A stretch of DNA of 50,056 bases, from NCBI GenBank assembly GCA_900290255.1, contig OMOD01000147.1, positions 1-50,056 on the forward strand. The letters are read 5' to 3'. Source of the stretch: Candidatus Sulfotelmatobacter kueseliae (GTDB lineage Bacteria; Acidobacteriota; Terriglobia; Terriglobales; Acidobacteriaceae). A program made the position numbers and the translations under genes. The notes under the pieces are model-generated. The model made no database searches and was not told where the DNA came from. It saw only the letters and a program-made list of their open reading frames with translations. Shown here in pieces: positions 15,380 to 25,500 of the stretch; positions within the stretch are counted from its first letter, which is position 1, and each line of letters starts with the position of its first letter.

Positions 15380-17728
15380 TTAACGCTTTCGAATTAAAGC
15401 TTGCGAAGTCTGTATCTGAACGGGTAACTGCACCACACCTTCTCCGAACGTGGTGGCGTAGACGCTGCCACTGGCCCACTTTATGTCGGTAAAGCCGATG
15501 GGCACAGCGTTGCCCTGCGCACTTACCCAATGCCCGCCGTTGTCGCTCGACAAGTAGATTCCATCCCAGCGCGCTGCTGCCGCCAGGCCCGATCCGCTCG
15601 GATCGTAAGCAACCGCAAAGAGCGGATCCGGCCAGGGCTGCGGATATAACAGCGGATTGGGTCCCAGCCCGGCGCTCGCCGGCGTAAAGGTACTTCCGCC
15701 GTCGCTGCTGAAAAGAACTCCGCCGTCGCTTTGCTCGGGTGGACCAGACATTCCTACCATCACAAGATTGGGCGAAGCCGGATTAATCGAAAGTGAAACT
15801 GGCCAGCTTGAGACCGGTTCGCTCGACGTCCCGGTGCCGCCCAGCAAGGTGGAAGTCCAGGTTTCTCCGCCGTCGTGACTGACTTGCAGGGTCCCGTCTT
15901 GTTGGCCGACAAAAACATTCTTGTCATTCGTTGGGTCGAATGCGACGAGCGATGGCACCTGGGTCGTGGGCCACTTCAAAGCAAAACTGACACCGGAATC
16001 GGTGCTCTCAAAGATACCCTGCGGTCTCGGCGGTGTCGTGTTCCAGGCCTGAGCCGCGGCGAACACATGGGCTGGCGCCTGTGGATCGACGGCAATGACT
16101 TGCGGGCTGCAACAAGGGTACTGCGGCGCATCGAGGACCGAGTTCAAGCTCTGGTAGTTCATTCCGCCGTCGGTAGAGACCCAAAACCCACACGCGGGGT
16201 TGTAGTTGTACACAAATTGAGGGTTCCCGGGATTGATCAGAACCAGACCGCCTTCGCCACAAGGAGTATTCGCGCTCTGCGAGTTGGTCCAGGTATTGCC
16301 TCCATCAAAGCTGGAGATCATGGAATAGTCCTGCATGGCCAGGACAATCGTATTCCCTGATATGTCAATCCAGTAGGCGAGTGAGGTAGTCAAGTCACCG
16401 TTCAGACTCGTCCAGCTATTGCCGCCATCGGTGCTTGAGAAGATACCCTGATCCGATCCGGCAACCGTCAAACCAGGGGCACCACCGAACTTAGGAACAA
16501 CGATTCGTAAATCCCCCGCAGAAGTGAGCTGAGTCCATGTCAGACCGCCGTCGGCCGATCCGGTGAACTGGTAGTCCGCACCCGCGTACACCGTCTGTCC
16601 GGTCGCATCCGAAGGATCGAAGGCCAGGTACTGAATGGCCCACTGCATAGGGTTATAGGATTGCCAGGTATTACCGCCGTCCTGAGTTTCCCAAACATCA
16701 GGAGTTTCGTAGTAGCCCTGCTCCACCGCGATCGCGTGGAGAGGATTTGCCGGATCGGCGCTGATGGAGTTGTTCCCGTCAAAGGCGAGTGGCTGACTGA
16801 TAAGCCACGTTGCTCCCGGATTGCTCTGTACTATCACCGCGCCGTCACCACGTCCGGCATAGATATAAGTCCCGGAAGCAGCCAGGCTTTGAATCCACGC
16901 CGTGGCAGGCTCGATCAGATTCCACGTAGCTCCGTCATCCTGAGACAATGCAATTCCCTGAGAAGTTCCCGCGTATAACGAAGACCCGACCTGCAAGAGT
17001 GCTGTGGTTGGACCAAAGGCGGGAGAAACCGCCTGCCAGTTCGCCCCCGCATCCGTGCTGCGAAACAGTCCGATGTTCAACGTTCCAGCCACCAGAATAT
17101 TGGGGTTGGCCTGGTCGAGCCAGATGACGGCAACCGCAGGGTCGGTCAAGCCCGTATCGGAAGGCGTCCAGTTTACTCCGCCATTCGTTGTCTTGTAGAT
17201 TCCAGTCGAACTGGCGGGACCGAACCACCCCGCGCAGCCGGCATAAATGATCGAGGGATTCGCATTGTTGACGGCAATTGCCGCGATCTGGCCTGCGCCA
17301 TAGGTTCCGGACAAGAAATTGGTGTAAATGTGCCGGGGACCAAGCGACGTCCAAGATAGAGGCAGCGATCCATAGGCAACGGCGCTGGTAGCGGTCGTTC
17401 CTGCGCTCACCGTCGCCGGGTTCGATGAATAGACGGGCACGGTCAGGGAGGTGCCGGAGGTGGGTGTAAGAATCGGGGCCGCAAGGCTGTAAGTTCCCGG
17501 AGACAGATCGGTCAGAGTAGTGGTCTGGGTAATCGTCTGGCTGAAACCGGACGGTCCGCTCACGACGATACTGGCCGTGCTGCCGGAGGGCACACCAGTA
17601 ACGGTGACCGTGAGACTGCCCGGCCCGGGCGGAGGCGTCACGGAACTGCCGCCTCCGCCGCACCCCGTGGTCAGCAGGGAAGCGATCAGGATTACCAGAG
17701 GAAGTGCGCGCAACATGAATTGCTTCAT
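15380..17728 (-). CDS. Lipoprotein with multi-blade BNR/sortilin-like propellers
   Basis: A 782-residue surface protein. The start MKQFMLRALPLVILIASLL leads to a lipid-attachment-like TTGC with Cys23, followed by a glycine/serine and proline linker. Residues about 35-125 resemble a small beta-sandwich (PEGA-like). The rest has many BNR-type repeats (TNGGVNW, DDGATW, QDGGNTW, STDGGNSW, HDGGETW, SDNGGHW), like the double propellers of sortilin-type and xyloglucanase GH74 proteins. No catalytic pair was identified, so glycan binding or an unrecognised glycosidase are both open. It starts two bases after the stop of the six-hairpin protein, firmly in the same operon. Confidence 0.72.
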   Translation of the reverse strand: MKQFMLRALPLVILIASLLTTGCGGGGSSVTPPPGPGSLTVTVTGVPSGSTASIVVSGPSGFSQTITQTTTLTDLSPGTYSLAAPILTPTSGTSLTVPVYSSNPATVSAGTTATSAVAYGSLPLSWTSLGPRHIYTNFLSGTYGAGQIAAIAVNNANPSIIYAGCAGWFGPASSTGIYKTTNGGVNWTPSDTGLTDPAVAVIWLDQANPNILVAGTLNIGLFRSTDAGANWQAVSPAFGPTTALLQVGSSLYAGTSQGIALSQDDGATWNLIEPATAWIQSLAASGTYIYAGRGDGAVIVQSNPGATWLISQPLAFDGNNSISADPANPLHAIAVEQGYYETPDVWETQDGGNTWQSYNPMQWAIQYLAFDPSDATGQTVYAGADYQFTGSADGGLTWTQLTSAGDLRIVVPKFGGAPGLTVAGSDQGIFSSTDGGNSWTSLNGDLTTSLAYWIDISGNTIVLAMQDYSMISSFDGGNTWTNSQSANTPCGEGGLVLINPGNPQFVYNYNPACGFWVSTDGGMNYQSLNSVLDAPQYPCCSPQVIAVDPQAPAHVFAAAQAWNTTPPRPQGIFESTDSGVSFALKWPTTQVPSLVAFDPTNDKNVFVGQQDGTLQVSHDGGETWTSTLLGGTGTSSEPVSSWPVSLSINPASPNLVMVGMSGPPEQSDGGVLFSSDGGSTFTPASAGLGPNPLLYPQPWPDPLFAVAYDPSGSGLAAAARWDGIYLSSDNGGHWVSAQGNAVPIGFTDIKWASGSVYATTFGEGVVQLPVQIQTSQALIRKR

Positions 17729-17730
17729 CT

Positions 17731-20094
17731 TTAGCCAAGACGGCCCACAACTTCGAACTTTCTCTGGTGGCCCGTTTTGATAATGACCGTGTCCTGGTGA
17801 ACTCCCTGCAGCGTGGCAGGCTGACCATTGACCGCTGCGCTGGCCAGCTGCATCTGCGCCGGAAGTCGGAGTTTGAACTGAATTTCTCCTGGAGCCGCCG
17901 TGCCGCTCAATTCCACCTGCCCTACCACGGACTTCGCTTCAGGATTCGTCTTTAGCTTAAAGCTAACACGTCCCCAGCGGGTCGGAGCATGCTCGATCCG
18001 GATCTCTTTGCCGGAGCCGACCCACTCCCGTGGAACCCCCTTTGCCAGATACAGCCGGTCTTCATCCGAGTCTTCCAGCACCAGCATCCATCTCATGAGT
18101 AGCGGAATAGTCTGCTGCGCGGGAACGCAATACGTCCCGGAATCGCCCGTAATTCCCGTTACTTCGCCGGCGGTCCAGCTTCCGCGCGTATGGGCATGAT
18201 AGCGGTGCGCATAGAGAAACAGCAGGAACTCTTCAATCCGGTCCAGTCGCAGCAGCATCTGTGCGTAGCCGTAGGAGATAAAGCCCAGGATTTCCCGTCC
18301 ATCTCCCTGAAACCGCCACACGTTTGCCACCACGCCCAGCGTGGTAGCTCCGTAGGCCCGCATGCAATCAATGACCAGGTTCGCCAGCCGCGGCGGCAAA
18401 ATGTCAGCCTGCAGCAGTTCTGCATAAGGACGATGCGGCCACTGCTGCGGGCTAGGGCGTTCCTTCTCCAGCGATTCGCGGAAGGTAAGCGTGGTGCCGG
18501 GGAATATGCCGATGTAGGGCGGTGTCTTGTCGTTCTGGATATTCCTCTCAACGCTGGCGACGGTCCGGTCCTGGAGGACCTTGCTGCGCTTCAGCCAGTC
18601 CTGCGCCAGCTTCTTCATATCCGGCCTGGAAGCAGTTTGCGCCAGCGCCATCCAGACCGGCGAGATGTCCCTAAAGCCGCGAGCAGCGAACGCACTGTTG
18701 GCGTAATACGGCTGCCAGTACAGGGACGGGTTCTGGCTCAGGCACGAATCCGACTCGCTCCACCCCCGGATCAAGCCATACCCAGGATTGTCCTCCGGCA
18801 GGCGAAGGCTTTCATCGTGCATAGCGGCGAGCAACTTCGCCGTCGCCTCGATCTTCGGTTTGTGTTTCAACAGCAGCGCACCGTCACGCGTGTAGTTGAA
18901 GTACCGCGCCAACAGCGAAAGGGTCATGCCGAACTGCGCCGTTTCCGGGCCGCGCATGTCGACCATGCCTTTTGCGTCAACGTATTCGGAGAAATAGTTG
19001 TCGATAAAAAGCCGCGCGGTTTCGAGACGGCCCCACTCCATATTGGTATAGATGGCGCTGGTGAATATGTCCTGGAAGCCGTCGTATTCTGAGCCGGCAT
19101 AGTCGCGGTCGACGGCCCCGTACTTGGGATACACGCCGCCGGGGCGCGTCATTAACTCCTTGACGAAGGCGTGTCTCGACATGTCGATCCAGGCATCGTC
19201 AGGCAGCGACGTGGGCGCAAAATCATGAAGCTGCTGCTCCCAATAGTCGGCAAATTCGAGCAGCGCGCGGTAGAACTCTTCTGGCTTGGGATCTTGCCGG
19301 GCAGGCGGGAAGGCGGGATAACTGTGGCCGTACACGACCGCGGCGATCTTGCCATCTTGAATCCGCGCGGTGCGATGCCAAGTGTGCACGATGTACTTAT
19401 TCTTGTTCGGCGCCGTATCTCCGAAGAGAATCACTTCCCAGTAAGAGTTGTCGGATGCGGGGATGACTTTGCGGACGGCGGGCATCCATCCCCCGACCAG
19501 GCCATCATGGAGCTTTCCTGCTTTCAGGGCTTCATAAAGTTGGGGAGAATACTGGATCGGATGGTAGGTCCGGGTATTTCCGCTGCGGTAGACAGGAGTG
19601 ACGTCGTAAGCCTCTTTGGTCCCGACAAACGTGGTCCAGGTTCGTGGGTTCTTTTCGGCCGAGGCCATGGGAGGCGCCGCCGATTTCACCACCTCGGGGG
19701 CCGGGTCACCATTCTGCAAAAGGCGATCGGCCAGCAAATCGGCCGAAGCGATCCCGATATCTTTGAGCGCGAGGCCCAGATATGGCGTCCCCTCCGGCAT
19801 CGACGCTTCGGCGCTCTTGGCAAGTACTCGCGACTCTCCTGCGGACGAGAGAAAGACCAGCGCGCCCTCGCGTGTGCGCAGATCTTCGTACACCTTCCAG
19901 GCCAAGGAGTCGGCTTCGAACTCCGCGACGAGCGTGTATCCCTCGACCGAAATTGCAGCACTCGGTATGACTCTTCTTGCCCGCTCTTTGGCCGTCGGAG
20001 TCCCCCGATCCACGGCCGCGCCGGCCTTGCTGGGCAAGACTTGGAGCCCGGCCGCGGTGGCCGCGATACCCTGCAGGAAATCTCGTCGATCCAT
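17731..20094 (-). CDS. Tat-exported six-hairpin glycosidase-like protein, family unknown
   Basis: A 787-residue protein. ATG 20094 gives the Tat signal MDRRDFLQGIAATAAG; an upstream start would spoil it. The N-terminal third is beta-rich and the middle (about 300-680) has the aromatic, helix-paired look of an (alpha/alpha)6 barrel, with acidic clusters such as DRDYAGSEYDGFQD and GWSESDSCL. The C-terminus is a beta-sandwich. I do not recognise a named GH family. Its operon partners (TonB receptor, S9 peptidase, GH51) make a glycosidase on arabinosylated protein a reasonable guess, for example a beta-L-arabinobiosidase role like that of GH121 HypBA2, but no homology to GH121 is claimed. Confidence 0.6.
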   Translation of the reverse strand: MDRRDFLQGIAATAAGLQVLPSKAGAAVDRGTPTAKERARRVIPSAAISVEGYTLVAEFEADSLAWKVYEDLRTREGALVFLSSAGESRVLAKSAEASMPEGTPYLGLALKDIGIASADLLADRLLQNGDPAPEVVKSAAPPMASAEKNPRTWTTFVGTKEAYDVTPVYRSGNTRTYHPIQYSPQLYEALKAGKLHDGLVGGWMPAVRKVIPASDNSYWEVILFGDTAPNKNKYIVHTWHRTARIQDGKIAAVVYGHSYPAFPPARQDPKPEEFYRALLEFADYWEQQLHDFAPTSLPDDAWIDMSRHAFVKELMTRPGGVYPKYGAVDRDYAGSEYDGFQDIFTSAIYTNMEWGRLETARLFIDNYFSEYVDAKGMVDMRGPETAQFGMTLSLLARYFNYTRDGALLLKHKPKIEATAKLLAAMHDESLRLPEDNPGYGLIRGWSESDSCLSQNPSLYWQPYYANSAFAARGFRDISPVWMALAQTASRPDMKKLAQDWLKRSKVLQDRTVASVERNIQNDKTPPYIGIFPGTTLTFRESLEKERPSPQQWPHRPYAELLQADILPPRLANLVIDCMRAYGATTLGVVANVWRFQGDGREILGFISYGYAQMLLRLDRIEEFLLFLYAHRYHAHTRGSWTAGEVTGITGDSGTYCVPAQQTIPLLMRWMLVLEDSDEDRLYLAKGVPREWVGSGKEIRIEHAPTRWGRVSFKLKTNPEAKSVVGQVELSGTAAPGEIQFKLRLPAQMQLASAAVNGQPATLQGVHQDTVIIKTGHQRKFEVVGRLG

Positions 20095-20134
20095 AGTAGA
20101 AACTCTCACCTCGAACCGCACCGAGCGATTGCGC

Positions 20135-22447
20135 TCAGCGCCGGCGGCGTCTCCCGCCGCCAGCCTCTCGGTCCTCTTTGATTTCGAAATTGGAGGGCGG
20201 GGTTACGCCGAGCAGGTTTTGCACAAAGTAATCCCAACGCCGCCGCACCAGATACAGCGCATGCTCTCCGCTCTCACCATGGAACATGTTGGGCACGAAC
20301 AGCATGTCGAAGTTCTTGTTCGCCTTCATGAGCGCATCGACGAAGCGCATCGTCTCCACCGGATGCACGTTGTCGTCGACGTCTCCATGCTCCAAAAGCA
20401 GATGACCCTGGAGCCGGCCTGCCATGGTCACATTGGACTGGGCAACGTAGTCGTCCTGGATCGGATATCCCTGGTACAGTTCATTCCACCAGGCTTTATC
20501 GAGACGCGCATCGTGATCTCCCGAAGTGGAGACCCCGACCTTGTAAAACTCGGGGAAAGCCAGCATGGCATGGGCCGCGCCGTAACCGCCGGCCGACGTT
20601 CCGTAGATTCCGACTCGCGCTATGTCCATGTATGGATAGCGGGCCGCCATCTGCTTAATCATCGCCACATGATCTTCAAAGGCTCCGCCCAGATTTCTGT
20701 ATGAAACCTGATGAAAAGCCTTGGAGCGCCCCGCCGTGCCGCGGCCATCTACCATTACAACGACGAAGCCCAGTTCGGCCATCGGCTGAAGCCAGAAGCT
20801 GACGCCAAATGTCTTGGGCACAAAAAAAGATTGCGGCCCGGTGTAAGCAAATTCAACGATGGGATACTTCTTGGCGGCATCGAAATTCGACGGACGCCAG
20901 ATCAGTCCGTACAAGTCGGTTGTGCCGTCCGCCGCCTTCCCCTGAAACGGTTCCGCAGGCTTCCATCCTGTCTTGGTCAACTCGCTGACGTCGGAAGTCT
21001 CCATTACGCGCACTTCCGAGCCGTCCTTTGTCCGGCGCAGAACCGCCTTTCCCGGCAAGTCGGGTCGCGAATAGCTATCCACAAAAAACGCCCCATCGGG
21101 CGCGAAGTTGACGGAATGATCCGCATTCTCCGGCGAAAGCAGTTGCAGTCCCTTGCCGTCAAACCCCACGCCGTAGAGATGAACCTGGTATGGGTCTTCG
21201 TTTTTCTCGTGTCCGCTCGCAGAAAAATAGACGCGCCGATTCTTCTCGTCGATGTGCTCAACCTGGCGTACGACCCACGGTCCTTGCGTGATCTGATCTT
21301 CCAGCTGGCCGCTCTTAGAGTAGAGATACAGATGATTCCACCCATCTCGTTCTGAAGTCCAGAGAATCTCGCCGCTTCCTTCGACGAAGTGGAAGGACGT
21401 TTCGCCGGGATCGACATAGGAGTCCGATTGTTCGCGCACCAGAACCTTCTGCTCTCCGGTCGAGGCGTCAACCACGCGCAATTCTTTGGCCTTGTATCCC
21501 CGTTCGTCGTCGTCGTAGTAGAAGCTCTTGCTGTCGGGGAACCACTCGAAACCCGGACCGTCCTGAAAAGGCAGCTCAAGGGACGCAGAATGCACGTCAA
21601 TCCGCTTGCCCGACTGAATGTCAAAAATGATGGGCTCCGCCTTCGCCAGCACTTCTCCTGGCAGCGGATAAACATAGCTGTAGGCCTTGGGCCGCAGTTG
21701 ATCCGGCGGCACGAACTGCAGACTCGTAAAGCGCCCGGAATTGCGGGAGTCGATCCGATAGGTGACCAGCTTCGAAGAATCGGGCGACCAGAAGACCGCG
21801 GCCGCCTGCTTCACGTCTTCCGTGCCCTGATCGACCATCAGTCGCACCGACGGCAGCGGCGTCGCATAGTCCCAGGCAGCGACGCCATCCTGCGTCAACT
21901 GCAGTTCGGTACCGGTGGAGACGTCGCGCAGGTAAAGGTTGTGATCCTTGACGTACGCGGCCCAGCGCTTATTGGGTGAAAGCGCCTCATTCGGACGCTC
22001 CGCTCGCGGCGCATCTCGCTGGCATTCGTAGTTGGCCAGGGAGCAAGTCCAGGGCACGTTTTCGACGGAGAAGCGAACCGCCTTCCCGCCGTCCACAAAC
22101 TCGATGTCGTAAAAGGGGAGGGCCGAAGCGGAATACTCCTGTTTCGCGGCATGCGAGAGCGCCGCCGCCAGTCGCGCGTGATCGAAGGCGGGAGCGCTCG
22201 TATTCTGCTTGGCGTCAACCAGCACGAACTCAGAACCGGCCGGCGCCTCCTTCCGATACCAGAAGCGGCTCGTCTTTTCGATCCAATGCGGATTCACATC
22301 GGCGGTATATACCCGGTGCCGCAGATTCCCCGGAAGAAACTGCTGCGCCCGCTGATAATCCGCCAGAGTGCCCTGCGCGAGGGCTGGGGGCAGAGCAAAC
22401 AGAAACAGTGCGAACGCTGCGATCGTAAGGCGGTATCGGAAATTCAT
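20135..22447 (-). CDS. Exported S9 peptidase, dipeptidyl peptidase IV type (second copy)
   Basis: A 770-residue protein with a signal peptide (FRYRLTIAAFALFLFALPPA, cleaved near ALAQ). The N-terminal propeller is followed by the hydrolase domain with catalytic Ser618 in YGTSAGG, an Asp in HGDVDDN and a His in MFHGESGEH. The C-terminus ends in a run of arginines (GGGRRRRR). It differs clearly from the S9 enzyme at 10619 (GTSAGG against GRSGG), so this is not a recent duplication. It lies between the TonB receptor gene and the six-hairpin gene, 40 bases before the latter. Expected to release X-Pro-type dipeptides in the periplasm. Confidence 0.9.
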   Translation of the reverse strand: MNFRYRLTIAAFALFLFALPPALAQGTLADYQRAQQFLPGNLRHRVYTADVNPHWIEKTSRFWYRKEAPAGSEFVLVDAKQNTSAPAFDHARLAAALSHAAKQEYSASALPFYDIEFVDGGKAVRFSVENVPWTCSLANYECQRDAPRAERPNEALSPNKRWAAYVKDHNLYLRDVSTGTELQLTQDGVAAWDYATPLPSVRLMVDQGTEDVKQAAAVFWSPDSSKLVTYRIDSRNSGRFTSLQFVPPDQLRPKAYSYVYPLPGEVLAKAEPIIFDIQSGKRIDVHSASLELPFQDGPGFEWFPDSKSFYYDDDERGYKAKELRVVDASTGEQKVLVREQSDSYVDPGETSFHFVEGSGEILWTSERDGWNHLYLYSKSGQLEDQITQGPWVVRQVEHIDEKNRRVYFSASGHEKNEDPYQVHLYGVGFDGKGLQLLSPENADHSVNFAPDGAFFVDSYSRPDLPGKAVLRRTKDGSEVRVMETSDVSELTKTGWKPAEPFQGKAADGTTDLYGLIWRPSNFDAAKKYPIVEFAYTGPQSFFVPKTFGVSFWLQPMAELGFVVVMVDGRGTAGRSKAFHQVSYRNLGGAFEDHVAMIKQMAARYPYMDIARVGIYGTSAGGYGAAHAMLAFPEFYKVGVSTSGDHDARLDKAWWNELYQGYPIQDDYVAQSNVTMAGRLQGHLLLEHGDVDDNVHPVETMRFVDALMKANKNFDMLFVPNMFHGESGEHALYLVRRRWDYFVQNLLGVTPPSNFEIKEDREAGGGRRRRR

Positions 22448-22489
22448 TGTGTTTCAGGACTCCTTGCCTGTCAGAAACGCCCGGCAACA

Positions 22490-22531
22490 AAAAATGCACT
22501 CCCCGGGGGCTTGGGCTTTCATCGCCCCCGG
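22490..22531 (-). terminator. Rho-independent terminator after the TonB receptor gene
   Basis: Arms CCGGGGGC (22503-22510) and GCCCCCGG (22524-22531) form a perfect 8-bp stem with a 13-base loop. On the minus strand it is followed by a run of six T (AAAAAA at 22490-22495). It lies between the receptor stop and the S9 start, so it likely sets receptor-to-enzyme ratio by partial read-through unless the S9 gene has its own promoter. Confidence 0.8.
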
Positions 22532-22569
22532 CGAATGCATGTCAATCTTAGCTTGCTCGTAAATGCGTC

Positions 22570-25500
22570 TCAGAATTCGATATTGCCTCGAAATTCGATG
22601 TTGCGCGGGGCGTAACTTGGTGAAGTTCCACCTATTCCGAAGCCAAACGCCTGTACGTTCGGGAAGCCTCCTCCTGCGGCGTAGCAGTAGTAGGAGCAGC
22701 CAGATCCCGAACCCGGTTGGAATGTTGGATGATTGAACGCATTCAACATCTCGACCTGCAGACTAAACCGAACACGCTCCGTGATGGGGAAGTGTTTGCT
22801 GATCGAGAGATCGTCGTTGATGTAGTGAGGGCCGTGGAGCCAGACGAGTTGCCCGAAGGTCCCTGGCGTTGTATTCGGAGTGATGAAACCCGTGTTGGCG
22901 CCCCCGCCCGTGCCGGAATTGGCCAGGTACTTGGGGTTGATGAAGTCGACCGCGGCTTGCCCAGCAATGCGATAGACTCCCACCGAGCTTTGCAGCTGCG
23001 AGCGCGTGACTCCATTCAACACGACGCCGCTATCGCCGTAGTCGTTGAAGGTGTTATATCCGCCTTGCAGCAGGAATGGATTGCCGGTCTGGAAGGCGAA
23101 GATCGAGCCCAGTGTCCAGCCCCCCACCACTCTGTCTACGATGCCGCCCCGATTAGCGAACGGCTTGCCCTTGCCGAAGGGAAGGTCGTAGGTCCCGTTG
23201 ATATGGATCGAATCCGCGATATCGAACAGAGTCGGCCCATAACTCAGGCGCATGTCGCGGAGCGTGAAAGTGGTGACCGCTCCTTGCCAGTTGTTCGAAG
23301 TCGAGATTCCCAGCGTGTGGGACCAGGTGTAGTTGGCGTCAAACTGCAGGCCGTGCCATGCCCGCTGCCGGAAGTCCACCTGTAGCGAGTTGTAGTTCGA
23401 GTAGCCCTTGTCCACGAGTTCGCTCAAGCCTATCGAGGTGGCAAAAGGATTGACCTGGAGATTATTGATCGAATACGAACCCCCAGGTCCGCTATAGCCA
23501 ATATTGGTGCAGGGCGCGAAGGAGCCTGCCTTGACCAGGTTGCAGTAGTAGTCGACCAGGCCAAGTCCAGTGAAGGCACTGGCCAGAGATCCGGCCGATC
23601 CAGAGCTGACGTCAAAGGCGAAGTTGGGATTAGTGTAGTCAGCCAGGCTTCCGTCGGCGCCGGGGCTCTCTCCGTTGAATGCAGCGTCGAAGAATGACGT
23701 TGCCCCTTGTCCGGCGAGGCCGTGATTTGCGAAAGAGCCCGAGTAGTTGGCCTGACCGCTAGCATTGTTGGCGGCAAGGTTTGCTTGCGCCTGCTTAAAC
23801 TGAGTGAGGAATCCGCTCTCGAAGATGTTGACCTCGTTGGGATCGAGCACGATCCACTGGCGCAGGCTGCGATTGCCCACATAACGAATCTCGATCGCTT
23901 TGGTCTCCGTCAACTGGCGCTGGATGCCAATATTCCAGGACTCGGTATACGGCTGACGGATGTTGGATGTAACACCATTGATGCCAGGCCCGCCCTGGAA
24001 CGTGAAGTCGGAGAACGAGTAGCTCTTGAGGAACTGCGTCGGATTGATGCCGTAGCCGCCAATTGGCGAGTTCACGCCTTGAGGGCCTGCCTGCGGGGAC
24101 GGGGCCCAGCCTGCGTTTTGTCCCTGCCAGGCCAGGCTGCCGGGGGCAAACGTACCGGTTGCCCCGGTGTTATTGGCATTGGCAAAGAAGCTCTGGTAGT
24201 AAACTGCGCCGTAGTCAGCCGCCTGATTCCAGAAGTATTGTTGCGGTTCGGTAAACCTGCGCAGGGAGAATCCGACCCGTACCACTGTCTTATCCACGCC
24301 CGTTAGCTTGCTGAGAAAGCCGCTGTCAAACCTGGGATTCCAGGCAAGTCCGACCGCCGGTTGGGGAGTCACATACCAGGGTTTGGCAGGTGCGCTGTTC
24401 TGCGTCAGCTGTGGATCCAGCGTGCCGTTCAGGACGCCCGGGTTGAACAAATTGTTGATTCCCGACGGGCCCCAGATGGCATCTGGCGCCGCCGAGTGAT
24501 AGGCGTTAGTGAGGTCATAATCAGGCCAAGTCAAGTCCCAGCGCAGGCCGTAATTCAAGGTGAGTGTGGGCCTGATTCGGTACGAATCCTGAATGAAGAA
24601 TCCAAACGCCTTCTGCAATTCATCGAGGTTATAGGCTCCAATTCCCGGCTCGTACTGTTTCGCCGACGCGCTGTAGGCATAGCTGCCTCCAATGCCCGAA
24701 ACCCGCCCAGCCAGAACCGCGTATAACTCCTGGGCCTCAGACAACTGAGAACCGGAAGAATTAGGAACTGTTCCGGTGGCCCCACTGGTGAAAACATTCA
24801 GGGCAGGGTCACCGTTGGCCAGCCCCATGCTAAGGACGGGAAATCCTTGCACCCCGTTGTAGTAATGGTTCTGCTCGCGCCACCAGGAGAACCCGAAGTT
24901 GACGGTGTGGGCCTTGTGCTGCCAGGTCAACGTGTCCGACGCGTTGAACACGGGATAGTACGACCCCGTCGGAATCTGGAAGTTCGTCCCATTCATGGAG
25001 GTTGCGTCTGGATATGGGATGTTGGGGAAGTTCCAACCGATCTGCTGCTCCCCCGGCGTTGGCGCATTTCCGTTGTAGGCGAAGAAACTCCCGTTGTATA
25101 GGAAGCCGCCCCGAAGTTCGTTGACCAAGGTCGGCGAGAACGTCCAATTGAAACCCAGTGCCGCTGTATATGATTTGAATCTGTTTCCCGCTGCCGTGCT
25201 GGTGAAATCGGGCCCGGGAAGATTCGGCGGAGTAGCACCGGGCTGGATGGTCTTAGTCATATTCCAGGCGACATTCAGCCTCATCTTGTCGTTGGGGTTG
25301 TAGTCGACTCGCACAGTCGGGAAGTAGTTCGTGGTGGCGTTCGACCAGAGCCAGTTGATCGACTGGAAATTAGGGTCTGATGTCGGCAGCAGCGTTCCGT
25401 GAGAACTTGCGGTAGCAACTTTACCCAGGATGGCGGTGGTTGGGGCATTCGATGTGGGCAAGTGTTGACCGCCCGCCAAGGTCAGTACATTCACCACCTG

